Origin: Corynebacterium propinquum DSM 44285 | Lineage (GTDB): Bacteria; Actinomycetota; Actinomycetes; Mycobacteriales; Mycobacteriaceae | Reading direction: 5' to 3' | Assembly: GCF_000375525.1 (NCBI RefSeq) | Contig: NZ_AQXC01000009.1 | Coordinates: 66,314 to 130,313 of the forward strand | Length of the DNA stretch: 64,000 bases | Shown: positions 16,341-26,985 of the stretch, piece after piece | Layout of the letters: the number at the start of each line of letters is the position of its first letter | Position numbering within the stretch: the stretch's first letter is position 1 | The notes under the pieces: model-generated | The model's database searches: none | The model's input: only the letters and a program-made list of their open reading frames with translations | Told to the model about the DNA's origin: nothing | Made by a program: the position numbers and the translations under genes

Positions 16341-17984
16341 TTAAGCCGACAGCTGGCGTGGAATAACCTTGCCGGTGGCGTTACGTGGCAGCTCATCAAC
16401 AAAATGCACGTCGCGCGGCACGGAATGCTCCGCTAAACGGGTGCGCACCCATTCGCGGACATCGTCGGCAGAAATTTCCGGCCCGTCTGGATCTTTTACG
16501 ATCCATGCTGCAATGCGGCTAAACGTCTCGTCGTCGTCGACACCCTTGGAATAGTGATCAGCAACGCCAGGCATGGTATCGAGCACGTTATCCACCGACG
16601 ATGGGTAGACGTTTTCGCCGCCGACGATGATCATTTCGTCGGCACGACCCAGAACATGCAGCATGCCGTTGCTGTCGATGTAGCCGAGGTCTCCGATGGA
16701 CTGCAGGATACCGACGCGGTCTAGCTTGTGCTTTGGGTTGGTATAACCCACCATCGTCGTCGCATTGCGCAAGTAGACTTTGCCGACTTTTCCGCGTGGA
16801 ACTTCCTTGCCGTTGTCATCCAAGATTTTCAACAGAGTGCCGTTGGCAACGGATCCACCGATCGTGGGATTTTCTGCGACTTGTTGCGCGGTTGCAGCAC
16901 TGGCCAAGGTGAGTTCTGTGGAACCGTAAATATTGGCCAGGATGGGGCCGAATCGTTCGATGGTATCCGCTGCCACCTGGGGAGTTAGCGCGTGGCCGGA
17001 GGAAGCGATGACGTTGAGTGACGAAGCGTCATAATCCCAGGTGTTGTCGAGAGCAACCATCGATTTATAAAACACGGGTGAGGAAATCAGCACTTCACAG
17101 CGGTGTTCCTGGATGTCGTTCAGGCAGGCCTCGGCGTCGAAAATCCGGCGGGTGATGACAGTCGAACGCAGCGCAAAGGCGATATTGAGCATTGCCCAGC
17201 CCCAGGTGTGGAAGATCGAGGCAGTCATCTGCACGTTTTGGCCGGCTTCCCAAGGGATGGCATCCAGGATCGTCGTCAAGACTGTGGGGAGTTTTGGTTC
17301 TGGGCGGGCAATGCCCTTGGGTACTCCGGTAGTGCCGGACGACATGAGCACGATATTGCCGTGCTTGGGAAAGCGTGGCAGTTTCACATCGGTGCGGCGG
17401 CGAACGATCTCAGATAATACTGGGTGCTCGCCGGTTTCCTCACCACCTTCGTGGGCGATGACGACGTGTAGGCCGTCTGCGGCAGCAGAACCAGCTGCTG
17501 GCAGACGATCCGCAAACTCACTGTCGATGACAAGCACGTTTATGTCATTTTCTTCGATGCACCCGGCAAGCTGTTCTGGCGAGGAACCGATATTGAGCAA
17601 AAATAGCGTCGCGCCCGCGTATCCCTTGGAGATCAATGGGGTGACGATACCACGACCATTGCGGGCCATGATGCCCAAGCGGATCTCCTCGACGGGCAGT
17701 TGGTGCAGGTACCGAGCAAAATTTTTGCTCTGCGTTTGCAGGTCGCGGTAGCTAAGGGCACCGTCGTCGTCGATAAGAGCGGTGCGGTCCGGGGACACTA
17801 GGGCTGCTTGCTCGATCTCACGGGCGGTGGTTAGCCAATAGCGGGCGAGAATGCCAGGGCTGTGCACAAGCGCGGATATACCCTGTTGCGGTGCGATGAT
17901 GCCGGACTTCCACAGAGCGGGAACGAGCTTTGCTAGCCCTTTGCCATTGGTGGCGAGGTATTCCAGCCGGTCGCGCAAAGACAC
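16341..17984 (-). CDS. AMP-forming fatty acyl-CoA ligase (FadD-like)
   Basis: This enzyme activates a carboxylic acid, probably a fatty acid, to its CoA or AMP ester. The 547-residue protein has the AMP-binding signature MSSGTTGVPKGIARP near residue 215 and NIYGSTE near residue 340. It also has IGDLGYIDSNG near residue 435, GRADEMIIVGGENVYP near 450, and the C-terminal lysine segment RNATGKVIPRQL. This is the normal length and order for the family. The substrate cannot be read from sequence. The N-terminal 60 residues match the style of mycobacterial FadD2/FadD12-type ligases. It is a single gene on the minus strand, divergent from fadH with a 267-bp intergenic region. Confidence 0.9.
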   Translation of the reverse strand: MSLRDRLEYLATNGKGLAKLVPALWKSGIIAPQQGISALVHSPGILARYWLTTAREIEQAALVSPDRTALIDDDGALSYRDLQTQSKNFARYLHQLPVEEIRLGIMARNGRGIVTPLISKGYAGATLFLLNIGSSPEQLAGCIEENDINVLVIDSEFADRLPAAGSAAADGLHVVIAHEGGEETGEHPVLSEIVRRRTDVKLPRFPKHGNIVLMSSGTTGVPKGIARPEPKLPTVLTTILDAIPWEAGQNVQMTASIFHTWGWAMLNIAFALRSTVITRRIFDAEACLNDIQEHRCEVLISSPVFYKSMVALDNTWDYDASSLNVIASSGHALTPQVAADTIERFGPILANIYGSTELTLASAATAQQVAENPTIGGSVANGTLLKILDDNGKEVPRGKVGKVYLRNATTMVGYTNPKHKLDRVGILQSIGDLGYIDSNGMLHVLGRADEMIIVGGENVYPSSVDNVLDTMPGVADHYSKGVDDDETFSRIAAWIVKDPDGPEISADDVREWVRTRLAEHSVPRDVHFVDELPRNATGKVIPRQLSA

Positions 17985-18251
17985 AAAATCACACCTTTAA
18001 TAATCAGCTTGTCGGGATTAATACAGATATCCATGGCGCACGCTGAGGCTCAGTGAGGACCAGGTGGTTGCGGGGGATCCAATTAGTGGCCAGGATAATA
18101 GTTTCTGCTTGGAAAATTACATTACAACTATCGCCACATTAGTGATAATTCGTTACAGATTGCAGGCCAGGGGGATTGGGGGGGCGACGCCGAATGGATG
18201 CGGCAGATTCCGATTAGTGACGGAACAACAAACGCAGGTAAGATTGTTGGC

Positions 18252-19403
18252 ATGACACATAGTGAAGCTCTTATAGAAGACCAGAACAACACCTCTGCTG
18301 GCCAATCCCAGCAAACCGTGAAAGGCGTCATTGCGCGTTCGAAGGGTGCAGAAGTCGAAACCGTCGACATTGTCATCCCTGCTCCCGGCGAACATGACGT
18401 CGTTGTTGCCGTGAAAACTTGTGGTATCTGCCATACCGATTTGGCTTACCGCGATGGCGATATTGAAGATGCTTACCCATTTCTGTTGGGCCACGAAGCT
18501 ACTGCAGTCGTCGAATCCGTCGGCAGCGAAGTTTCCCACGTCAAAGTTGGCGACACCGTCGTACTGAACTGGCGCGCTGTGTGCGGCGAATGCCGGGCCT
18601 GCAAGAAGGGCCAGCCACGTTACTGCTTCGATACCCACAATGCTTCTAAGCCAATGACGCTTGCCGACGGCACCGAGCTCACCGCAGCTTTGGGTATCGG
18701 CGCTTTGGCGGAAAAGACACTGGTACACGAAGGACAGTGCACCGTTATTGATTCGGACGCCGACGCGGCTGCTTCTGGCTTGCTGGGCTGCGGCGTCATG
18801 GCCGGCCTCGGTGCGGCCGTGAATACCGGTGAAGTTACTCGTGGTGAATCCGTCGCTGTCTTCGGCGTCGGTGGCGTCGGCATGGCAGCTATCGCCGGTG
18901 CCAGCTTGGTGGGCGCACGCACAATCATTGCGGTGGACCTGGATGCGCAGAAGCTCGAGCGTGCCCGCGAAGAATTCGGTGCAACCCACACGGTCGATGC
19001 CAGTGGCAAGTCGGAAGAAGAAGTTATCGAAGCAGTCCGCGAGCTCACCGATGGTTTTGGTCCCGATGTCACCATCGATGGTGTAGGTATCCCAGCTACC
19101 ACCCGACAGGCTTTCTACTCCCGCGATCTTGCCGGACGCATGGTCATGGTGGGCGTTCCTGGGCCGGATGCGAAATTCGAGATCCCAGCTATTGACTTCT
19201 TCTCTCGCGGTGGCGCGTTGAAGCCATCCTGGTACGGCGATTGCCTGCCAGAGCGTGACTTCCCGTTGTACGCTGATTTGGCTAAGCAGGGACGCTTCCC
19301 ACTGGACAAATTCGTTGACGAACGCATTACCCTGAATGATGTAGAGAAAGCATTCGCAACCATGAAGGCAGGCAAAGTCCTGCGCAGCGTAGTAGAGGTG
19401 TAA
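18252..19403 (+). CDS. fadH: S-(hydroxymethyl)mycothiol dehydrogenase (class III alcohol dehydrogenase type)
   Basis: This zinc-dependent NAD enzyme oxidises the formaldehyde-mycothiol adduct to S-formylmycothiol. From ATG 18252 the protein has 383 residues. The catalytic zinc ligands are in CGICHTD and GHEA, and the structural zinc cluster is [15 protein letters not shown]. The Rossmann site is [16 protein letters not shown] 18252 gives a plausible N-terminus, while the frame is open upstream to 18198. The next gene, five bases on, is a metallo-beta-lactamase-fold hydrolase, the same pairing I recall for fadH of Corynebacterium glutamicum. That pairing is the reason for preferring the mycothiol substrate over a simple alcohol. 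Confidence 0.88.
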   Translation: MTHSEALIEDQNNTSAGQSQQTVKGVIARSKGAEVETVDIVIPAPGEHDVVVAVKTCGICHTDLAYRDGDIEDAYPFLLGHEATAVVESVGSEVSHVKVGDTVVLNWRAVCGECRACKKGQPRYCFDTHNASKPMTLADGTELTAALGIGALAEKTLVHEGQCTVIDSDADAAASGLLGCGVMAGLGAAVNTGEVTRGESVAVFGVGGVGMAAIAGASLVGARTIIAVDLDAQKLERAREEFGATHTVDASGKSEEEVIEAVRELTDGFGPDVTIDGVGIPATTRQAFYSRDLAGRMVMVGVPGPDAKFEIPAIDFFSRGGALKPSWYGDCLPERDFPLYADLAKQGRFPLDKFVDERITLNDVEKAFATMKAGKVLRSVVEV

Positions 19404-19408
19404 CACAC

Positions 19409-20026
19409 ATGCGTATTGACCATCTAGTGACTTCTGGAAAGTTCAAACTCGACGGCAATGAATGGGACGTCGACAACAACGTCTTCATCGTCGGCGACCA
19501 GGATTGCTGGATCATCGACCCTTCGCATGAATTCGATACCATCGTCGGTGCCGTGGAAAACCGCAACGTCAAAGGCATTATTTTGACGCATGGTCACAGC
19601 GACCACGTCGATATTGCCCCGCAGGTGGCGGATCATTTCGGGGTGGAAATGTATATGCACCCAGATGACGAGATGCTGTGGGAAGAAGCCAACGGCGATC
19701 GTTCATTCGCCCGTCTTGCCGACGGGGACACCTTCGACGTAGAAGGCAGCACGCTGAAGGTTCTGCACACCCCGGGACACTCGCCAGGTTCCTGCGTGTT
19801 GTACTGCGAAGACGAAGCAAAAATCTTTGCCGGTGACACCCTGTTTTCGGGTGGTCCGGGTGCAACCGACAAGAAGTACTCGGATTTCGGGACCATCATT
19901 GAGTCGCTGAAATCCAAGGTATTTACCCTGCCGAACGAGACCACTGTCATGCCAGGGCATGGTGATTTCACCACCGTGGGAGAGGAATTCTCCCACTTGG
20001 ATGAATACATCGAGCGCGGCTACTAA
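19409..20026 (+). CDS. Metallo-beta-lactamase-fold hydrolase, probable S-formylmycothiol hydrolase
   Basis: This 205-residue protein carries the metal-binding signature THGHSDHVD near residue 60, with further ligands in TPGHSPGSC (near 128), FAGDTLF (near 147) and PGHGDFT (near 190). That is a complete glyoxalase II-like two-zinc site. It begins five bases after fadH and is surely co-transcribed with it. I infer that it hydrolyses S-formylmycothiol to formate and free mycothiol, finishing formaldehyde detoxification. The fold alone would also fit other thioester hydrolases such as glyoxalase II. Confidence 0.85.
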   Translation: MRIDHLVTSGKFKLDGNEWDVDNNVFIVGDQDCWIIDPSHEFDTIVGAVENRNVKGIILTHGHSDHVDIAPQVADHFGVEMYMHPDDEMLWEEANGDRSFARLADGDTFDVEGSTLKVLHTPGHSPGSCVLYCEDEAKIFAGDTLFSGGPGATDKKYSDFGTIIESLKSKVFTLPNETTVMPGHGDFTTVGEEFSHLDEYIERGY

Positions 20027-20079
20027 GAATTAAGTCGTAGCCGCAATCGCGTAATCACGAAATCGCGTCCAGAGGACGC

Positions 20080-20961
20080 TTATTGAGAGGCGTCAGCAGC
20101 TGAAGATTCAGTGTTGCTGGCGTCTTTTTCGTGCTTGTCATGTTTGTCGTGCTGGTCGTCTTTTTTCCGTAGCCCCACGAACAACACGATGACGATGAGC
20201 ACCACGATGGCGATGATAGCCAACGTGAGGTCAGACAAGTTTGCGAACTGCATGGCCCATTCCTGGACACGTGCCTGGGCATCGGTACTCAGCGGCCCAC
20301 CCCAGGCCGAGGTGCCGTGGCTGATGATAAACAGCACACCGATGGCGATGAACAGCGCACCGGAAATCATGGACACCAAGTGCGTGGTGAACGGGCCGAT
20401 TGTGATTGGTTTCGGGCGCATCTTGGAACCCAGGTCCAGCTTTTCCCACAATAGCGCCAGGATGAACAGTGGGATGGCCATGCCGACGGCATATGCTGCC
20501 ATGATCGCTGCACCATACCAGACAGAGGCGGAAACCGCGGCGGTGGTCAGCACAGCGCCCAGCAGAGGACCCGCGCAAAAACCGGCGAAGCCATAAACCG
20601 CGCCCAAGAAAAACACCGCGCCGGGGCCAGACCCTTTGGCCTTCGATGACAAGTTGGAAAACGGCAGGCTGAATCCGCCGCCGAAGAACGTGTAGATACC
20701 CAGTGCAATGATGATGATTCCGCCGACCAGGATGATTGTCGAGCGATGATCAACCATGAATGCGCCAATACTGCCGACACCGGCGCCGATGGGCACCAGA
20801 ACCGTGACCAGCCCGGCCAAAAAGATCAGGGTTTTGAAGACCAAGTGGCGCAGTGAATCAAAAGCATAAGCAAAAAATGCTGGCAGCAAAAGCGCTGAGC
20901 ATGGGCTGATGAGTGACAGTACACCAGCAAGCAGTGCACCGAACAGACCTACCTCAATCAT
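20080..20961 (-). CDS. CcdA/DsbD-like membrane thiol-disulfide transporter
   Basis: This is a 293-residue membrane protein with six to seven hydrophobic segments. The first helix contains the family motif LISPCSALLLPAFFAYAF and the fourth contains GFAGFCAGPLLGAV, giving the pair of membrane cysteines used by CcdA/DsbD to pass reducing equivalents across the membrane. A hydrophilic Asp/His/Lys-rich tail (from about residue 265) is unusual and probably cytoplasmic. It starts 17 bases after the DsbA-like gene and should work with it in extracytoplasmic disulfide chemistry or cytochrome c maturation. Confidence 0.85.
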   Translation of the reverse strand: MIEVGLFGALLAGVLSLISPCSALLLPAFFAYAFDSLRHLVFKTLIFLAGLVTVLVPIGAGVGSIGAFMVDHRSTIILVGGIIIIALGIYTFFGGGFSLPFSNLSSKAKGSGPGAVFFLGAVYGFAGFCAGPLLGAVLTTAAVSASVWYGAAIMAAYAVGMAIPLFILALLWEKLDLGSKMRPKPITIGPFTTHLVSMISGALFIAIGVLFIISHGTSAWGGPLSTDAQARVQEWAMQFANLSDLTLAIIAIVVLIVIVLFVGLRKKDDQHDKHDKHEKDASNTESSAADASQ

Positions 20962-20978
20962 GTATCGGGCCTACCTTC

Positions 20979-21938
20979 CTACTGGGATTCGGGGCGAGGA
21001 ACAGTGCCATCAGCGACCTTCGCCAATTGGCGGTAGATCTCGTCTTCGAAAACTTCGTAGGGTTGTGCACCGGAAATGAATCGGTCGCCGACGATGAATG
21101 CCGGGGTACCACGCATACCGATCGACGACGCGTAGTGCAACGCTTGGCGCACTACATCGCGGTACTGTTCGTTTTCGATTTCCGAGCGGAATTGCTCTAA
21201 ATCTTTGATGCCAGCTTCTTCGGCAAAGCGTAGGTAGTCGTCCAGGTCATAGCCTGGGTGGCCACCGGATTGATTGTCGTAGGTGTTGTTGTACAGAACG
21301 TCGTGGAACTCGTAGAACTTTCCTTGTTTACCTGCGGCACGTCCGGCTTGTGCACCAGTTTCCGCGTGTGGTCCATTGACTGGCAAGTCATTCCATTCGA
21401 TACGCAGCAAGCCGGTATCGACGAATTTTTCCTTCAGTTTCGGCGCCGTCTCTACCGCAAAACGGGTGCAGAAGGGGCATTCAAAGTCCGAGAACTCGGA
21501 GAGCACGACGGGGGCGTCAAGCGCGCCCATCGCGAACGGATCTTCGGCATTACGACGGTGCACATTCAGGATGTCGTCGTTCGAGGTGATCTCTTTACCA
21601 GGTCCGATGATGGTGGCATCCGGGGACTTTGGTTGTGCGAAATTGGTTCCGGGTTCTACTTTTTCGGCGAGTTCGCGGGCTTTTTCTGGGGAATATTCGC
21701 CGTTATGGGAAGCAGCGTCGGAGCCAGAATTAGCAGAGCCCTTACTAGCAGAGCCAGAATTAGCTGAATCTGGGGCTTGTGGGCCATGGACCGCATCCTG
21801 GTCACTTGCACTCGGAGAATCGTCGTCGCCAGAGCGCACCACGGCGACAACAATGAGCACGGCCAGCGCCACTACCAGGGCGATTAACGTCCAGAGCAGC
21901 GCGGGCTTGCGCTGGAAAGCGTTACGTGAAGAGGACAT
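20979..21938 (-). CDS. Membrane-anchored DsbA-like thioredoxin-fold protein
   Basis: This 319-residue protein has an N-terminal membrane anchor (about residues 12-33) and a Ser/Asp/Ala-rich linker to about residue 90. A thioredoxin fold follows with active site CPFC in FSDFECPFC near residue 152 and the cis-Pro loop RGTPAFIVG near residue 282. It probably forms or isomerises disulfides in secreted proteins. The linker contains short direct repeats at DNA level (AGCAGAGCC/AGAATTAGC units, about 21718-21775). It lies 51 bases after rmlA and 17 before the ccdA-like gene on the same strand. Confidence 0.88.
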   Translation of the reverse strand: MSSSRNAFQRKPALLWTLIALVVALAVLIVVAVVRSGDDDSPSASDQDAVHGPQAPDSANSGSASKGSANSGSDAASHNGEYSPEKARELAEKVEPGTNFAQPKSPDATIIGPGKEITSNDDILNVHRRNAEDPFAMGALDAPVVLSEFSDFECPFCTRFAVETAPKLKEKFVDTGLLRIEWNDLPVNGPHAETGAQAGRAAGKQGKFYEFHDVLYNNTYDNQSGGHPGYDLDDYLRFAEEAGIKDLEQFRSEIENEQYRDVVRQALHYASSIGMRGTPAFIVGDRFISGAQPYEVFEDEIYRQLAKVADGTVPRPESQ

Positions 21939-21989
21939 GTCAACCTTCGTCTATCGGGAACTGACAGGCGGGTTGGGCCTGCGAGCACA

Positions 21990-22856
21990 TTAATCTTCCC
22001 TGGCTGCACGTTCTAAATAAGAGCCATAGCCAGATTTGATTAATGGTTGCGCTAGGTCCAACAACGCTTGTGCGCTAATAAATCCCTCACGGTAGGCAGA
22101 AACTTCCGGTGAACCGATGATGGCACCGGTGCGTTTTTGCAAAACCTCTACGTACGCTGCGGCTTCGGACATAGAATCCACAGTTCCTGTGTCTAACCAC
22201 ACATCGCCGCGTTGCATCCGCTGCACGGATAATTGCCCCCGATTGAGGTATTCCTCGTTGATCGCGGTGATCTCTAACTCGCCGCGTGCCGACGGCGTGA
22301 TGGATTTAGCGATCTCGATGACAGAATTGTCATAAAAATACAGGCCGACGACCGCATATGACGAGGCCGGGTGGTCCGGTTTTTCTTCGATAGACAACGC
22401 TCGACCTGCAGGGGAAAATTCGACGACGCCGTAGCGCTGCGGATCAGCGACTTCGTAGGCGAAAATAATTCCCCCTTGCGGGTTATGGCATTGGGGAAGC
22501 GCGCCGGAAAATCCGTGGCCATCAAATATATTATCGCCGAGTACCAAAGCGACGTCGTCGTCACCAATGAAATCTTCGCCGATCAAAAATGCCTGGGCGA
22601 GTCCCTCTGGTCGGGGCTGGATCGCATAGTCCAGCATTAAACCCCACTGCGAGCCGTCGCCGAGCAGACGCTGAAAAGCAGGCGCATCCTGCGGGGTGGT
22701 GATGATGAGGACTTCGCGAATCCCGGCCTGGATCAGTGTCGATAAGGGATAATAGATCATCGGTTTGTCGTAGATCGGCATGAGCTGCTTCGAAATGCCC
22801 TGTGTAATGGGGTACAGCCGCGTGCCGGAACCGCCGGCGAGGATGATGCCTTTCAT
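21990..22856 (-). CDS. rmlA: Glucose-1-phosphate thymidylyltransferase
   Basis: RmlA makes dTDP-glucose, the first step of dTDP-L-rhamnose synthesis, which is needed for the rhamnose linker between peptidoglycan and arabinogalactan. The 288-residue product begins [16 protein letters not shown], the nucleotidyltransferase signature, with VLGDNIFDG near residue 110 and EEKP near 161. ATG 22856 gives the usual N-terminus, although a GTG two codons upstream is also open. It is the third rml gene of the minus-strand cluster, 61 bases after rmlCD. Confidence 0.95.
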   Translation of the reverse strand: MKGIILAGGSGTRLYPITQGISKQLMPIYDKPMIYYPLSTLIQAGIREVLIITTPQDAPAFQRLLGDGSQWGLMLDYAIQPRPEGLAQAFLIGEDFIGDDDVALVLGDNIFDGHGFSGALPQCHNPQGGIIFAYEVADPQRYGVVEFSPAGRALSIEEKPDHPASSYAVVGLYFYDNSVIEIAKSITPSARGELEITAINEEYLNRGQLSVQRMQRGDVWLDTGTVDSMSEAAAYVEVLQKRTGAIIGSPEVSAYREGFISAQALLDLAQPLIKSGYGSYLERAARED

Positions 22857-22917
22857 AGCCACCTATGTTGCCAGATCGCAGAGTTAACTTTCTGCGGCCT
22901 GGCCGGATCGGGTCCGG

Positions 22918-24297
22918 CTAAGCCAGATACAGCGCGAGGCTGGCCCGCCAATTGCTGGGCTGAAAGCCTGTGGCTTTGATCTTGCTCAGGTCCAAGGTCG
23001 ATTCTGCCGGGCGTCGGGCCTGGTCGCCTCCGTATTCTTGGCTGGTGACAGGCGTGACGTCAGCGGGATCGTTGCCACAGGCAATGAAGACGGCCATGGC
23101 GATCTCATCGCGGGAAGCAGTATCGCCATCCGAACTCACGTTGTACACGCCATAGGGGGCGCTGGTGTCTAGTAAATGCACAATGCCGCGGGCTAGGTCC
23201 TGGGCGTAGGTGGGGCGTCCGCGCTGGTCGCACACCACCTTGGGCTGTTTGCCGTCGCGAGCAAGTGCAGCCATTGTAGAAACGAAGTTGGTGCCGTCGC
23301 CAAAGACCCAAGAAGTACGGATGACGTAATGCCGTGGGGTGGCTTGCGCTGCGGTATCGCCGGCGGCTTTGCTGGCACCATAGGCAGAAAGTGGCGAGGC
23401 GGTTTCGTCTTCTGTGTGGATTTCGTGCTGGCCGTCGAAAATATAATCCGAGGACACGTGCACCAGTGTCAGGTTGTGCTCAGTGGCGATGGCCGCGAGC
23501 TTGGCTGGGGCGTCGGCGTTGACGGCCCAGGCACCCGCACGATCGGTTTCGGCACCGTTGACTTCGTTATAGGCAGCAGTATTAATGATCGCTTGGTATT
23601 GTCGCCAATCTCGGGCCGGGGGAGCGGTGATGTCGAATTCTTCGTGTGTGCAGAATTCGACGTTGGTGCGGTTATGCAGAATGGAGCGCAAAGCCCTACC
23701 GAGTTGACCGTTGGCGCCGGTCACCAAGATTTTCCGGGGCGGCATCGGGGTGGCGTCGGCAAGCTGCGGATGCTGTCGATCTTTGTCGGAAATCTCGCTT
23801 GGTTCCAGCGGCCAGTCGATCATGTCCAGGTTGACGCTGGTGTAGTCGGCATCGGGAGAGTAATGGTCGTTGACCAGGTATGTGTAGCTGGTGGCGTCGT
23901 GCAGAGATTGGAAGCCATTGGCGACGCCGCGCGGAACGAACACGGCAGTATCTGGCTCGATCTGGTGGGTGACGGTCGCACCAAACGTCGGCGAGCCCTC
24001 CCGCAGGTCACACCACGCGCCGAAGACAGCACCGGTGGCCGCAGACACGAATTTATCCCAGGGTTCAGCGTGTAAACCGCGGGTGACACCGGCTTTTTCG
24101 TTAAACGAAATATTATTTTGTACCGGGCCAAAATCGGGTAGCCCGGCAGCGACGAAAGCCTGCCGCTGCCAGTTCTCTTTAAACCAGCCGCGGGCATCCT
24201 TATGCACATCGAGCTTAATTATCAGCAGGCCCTCGATAGCGGTGTCCTGCACCCGTGCTTGATTGTCTTTCGAACCCTGCCCCATGTGTTCTGACAC
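22918..24297 (-). CDS. rmlCD: Bifunctional dTDP-4-dehydrorhamnose 3,5-epimerase / dTDP-4-dehydrorhamnose reductase
   Basis: One 459-residue protein joins two enzymes of dTDP-rhamnose synthesis. Residues about 15-185 are an RmlC epimerase (DARGWFKENW, GVTRGLHAE with the catalytic His, VPRGVANGFQ). Residues about 188-459 are an RmlD reductase (ILVTGANGQLGRAL nucleotide site, HVSSDYIFDG, and YGASKAAGD with the catalytic Tyr and Lys). The join is the short linker TPMPPRK. No internal stop or frameshift is present, so the fusion is genuine. It starts three bases after the rmlB stop. Confidence 0.95.
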   Translation of the reverse strand: MSEHMGQGSKDNQARVQDTAIEGLLIIKLDVHKDARGWFKENWQRQAFVAAGLPDFGPVQNNISFNEKAGVTRGLHAEPWDKFVSAATGAVFGAWCDLREGSPTFGATVTHQIEPDTAVFVPRGVANGFQSLHDATSYTYLVNDHYSPDADYTSVNLDMIDWPLEPSEISDKDRQHPQLADATPMPPRKILVTGANGQLGRALRSILHNRTNVEFCTHEEFDITAPPARDWRQYQAIINTAAYNEVNGAETDRAGAWAVNADAPAKLAAIATEHNLTLVHVSSDYIFDGQHEIHTEDETASPLSAYGASKAAGDTAAQATPRHYVIRTSWVFGDGTNFVSTMAALARDGKQPKVVCDQRGRPTYAQDLARGIVHLLDTSAPYGVYNVSSDGDTASRDEIAMAVFIACGNDPADVTPVTSQEYGGDQARRPAESTLDLSKIKATGFQPSNWRASLALYLA

Positions 24298-24300
24298 TGG

Positions 24301-25305
<1,005 letters not shown>

Positions 25306-25423
25306 TTAGGGCAGAGCAGATGGCACGCGATGCGCGGAGGGTGCTGCGTACTGTGTGCTGAACGAAAAGCGGGGGCGGTGCAGCCTGCGCCCGAAGCCTT
25401 GAAAAGACCGCAGCACAGCGAAA

Positions 25424-25488
25424 ACCACAGCTACCAGCGGCAAAACTTCCGGGTTGGGCCGGATTCAGTGCTGCTTGGCGGCTGTGGT
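25424..25488 (-). terminator. Terminator downstream of the mycolyltransferase gene
   Basis: Reading the minus strand, ACCACAGC pairs with GCTGTGGT at the far side. Inner GC-rich pairs (CAGC/GCTG) support it and TTTTCG follows. It lies about 40 bp past the stop at 25529 and before the rmlB promoter, so it should separate the two transcription units. Confidence 0.5.
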
Positions 25489-25528
25489 CTAGTGAGCCGT
25501 TTTCTACTCGTCCTTATTCGGCGACTTT

Positions 25529-26653
25529 TTATTCGGTGATGCCGAATGCACGGGCGAAGGTTGGCCAGGAATTACGCAGGTCATCCTGCCAGTAGGACCA
25601 GGTGTGAACGCCGGTCGCTGGCTTGTGGTGGTCTACCGGAATGCCCAGGTGGTTGAGCTTGGCGACGAGACGGTGGGTGCAGGCGTTGGTGACGGCCTCG
25701 ATGCCACCACCGGCGATAGCCAAGTTGGCCTGGTTGGCGGACAAAGCTTGTTCTGGGATGCCCTTTTCGCGCAAGCCTTGTGCGGTTTCACGCTCGCCAA
25801 TCAAGCCCGTGGCATTGGATACGTAAATTTCGGTGCCGCGCAGGAACTCAGCCTGTAGGAGGGCATCGTTTTCCAATGCGCGTTGCGAACCCATTGGGCC
25901 CCAGATCTGGTCTGGGTGTGCGTTCGCGCGGTTGACGGTCAAACCAACGGCAGCGCGTCCCATAGGGGAGTTGGTTTCTGCGCAACCAGAAAAGGAGCCG
26001 GTGGCAGCGAACATGCCTGGATTGTGTGCTGCCAGCAGCAGCGAACTGGTGGCAGACATCGACATACCAGCGATGCCGCGTTTCCCGTTTGCGCCCAGGT
26101 ATTCCTCGATTGGTCCAGGCAGCTCGTTAATCAGGAAGGTTTCCCACTTCTGTGGTCCTGTGAGGTATTTGCTGTCAGCTGGGGTTTCGTTCCAGTCCGT
26201 GTAATAGGAAAACGCGCCGCGCATAGGGATCACGACGTTGATGTTTTTCTCCAGGTAGAAATCAACCGCGTCGGTCTGTGCGATCCAGTTGGCGGACTGT
26301 TCGCCACCGCCAGCACCATTGAGTAGGTACAGGGTTGGGCGTGGGCCAGCCGACTCATCAGCCTTGATGGTGACGACGGGGATGTCGCGGTCCATGGAAG
26401 GGGAGTGCACGGTAACTTCCTGTACGCGGTCACCCTTGTCGGCGATGACGGTACGCCAGGATTCGTCTTCGAATTCTGCTGGAAGGATTTCCTCGCGGAC
26501 GGTGCCCGCAGGGATCTTAGGTGTGCCTGCTGGTTCTTGCGGGGTGTTCTGGGCGATACCAGTCTGCGGGGCGGTCTGTGCGATACCGGAGACAGGTGTC
26601 AGCGCCAGTGTGCTGATGGCAGCGGCGGCAACGACGACGTTGCGAAGTTTCAT
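25529..26653 (-). CDS. Secreted corynomycolyltransferase (antigen 85/Cmt family)
   Basis: Such proteins move corynomycolate between trehalose monomycolate, trehalose dimycolate, arabinogalactan and some proteins at the cell surface. The 374-residue protein has a signal peptide (residues about 1-25, positive start, Ala-rich core), a Pro-rich spacer, and an alpha/beta-hydrolase fold. It carries the family segments LYLLNGAGGG, FSYYTDW and the nucleophile motif GMSMSATSS (Ser near 198). The catalytic His lies in GVHTWSYW near residue 350. An AAGGATC ribosome site precedes ATG 26653. The stop is followed by a hairpin terminator. The substrate preference cannot be told from sequence. Confidence 0.92.
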   Translation of the reverse strand: MKLRNVVVAAAAISTLALTPVSGIAQTAPQTGIAQNTPQEPAGTPKIPAGTVREEILPAEFEDESWRTVIADKGDRVQEVTVHSPSMDRDIPVVTIKADESAGPRPTLYLLNGAGGGEQSANWIAQTDAVDFYLEKNINVVIPMRGAFSYYTDWNETPADSKYLTGPQKWETFLINELPGPIEEYLGANGKRGIAGMSMSATSSLLLAAHNPGMFAATGSFSGCAETNSPMGRAAVGLTVNRANAHPDQIWGPMGSQRALENDALLQAEFLRGTEIYVSNATGLIGERETAQGLREKGIPEQALSANQANLAIAGGGIEAVTNACTHRLVAKLNHLGIPVDHHKPATGVHTWSYWQDDLRNSWPTFARAFGITE

Positions 26654-26678
26654 GCGTGATCCTTACACAGTGAGAAAA

Positions 26679-26698
26679 CGTACATACGTGGAAACGTA
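26679..26698. promoter_or_regulatory. Three ACGT cores at 8-bp spacing upstream of the mycolyltransferase gene
   Basis: ACGT occurs at 26679, 26687 and 26695, each exactly 8 bp apart, within AACGTACA-TACGTGGA-AACGTAAA. The array starts 26 bp before the start codon at 26653. The strict period suggests a protein-binding array or promoter operator, but I cannot name the regulator. Confidence 0.4.
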
Positions 26699-26834
26699 AA
26701 ACTCAGTAACAGTTGGATAGTAGCTTAGCGCATGCAGGGCTACTAGACCCAGGTATTTTTCGTATTTCGGTACTCAAGTTACCTCGTTTTTTCGACACCC
26801 CGGGAAGTTCTTTTTCTCGTGTGCCACTAGTGCT

Positions 26835-26900
26835 GTCGTAAAAACTGGGGTATTTGTTACGACAAAAATTGTTGCAGATGGGGTGTTGCTGGCATAGGCT
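26835..26900 (+). promoter_or_regulatory. Putative promoter and inverted repeat before the small peptide gene
   Basis: TTGCAG (26872-26877) and TAGGCT (26895-26900) are spaced by 17 bp, a reasonable -35/-10 pair, and would start RNA about 80 bases before the 35-codon frame. Just upstream a perfect 7-bp inverted repeat GTCGTAA / TTACGAC (26835-26841 and 26857-26863) could be an operator. Confidence 0.4.
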
Positions 26901-26985
26901 GATTTTTGCTTCACCCTGTAAAGATGCGCAGGACCAGGACGCAGAAAATTCCTATTTCTGAACCAGACATGAAAGAGTACTGACT

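Noticed and set aside
18153..19406. 417-residue open frame opposite fadH
   Set aside because: Shadow of fadH with no recognisable domain. The plus-strand gene carries all zinc ligands.
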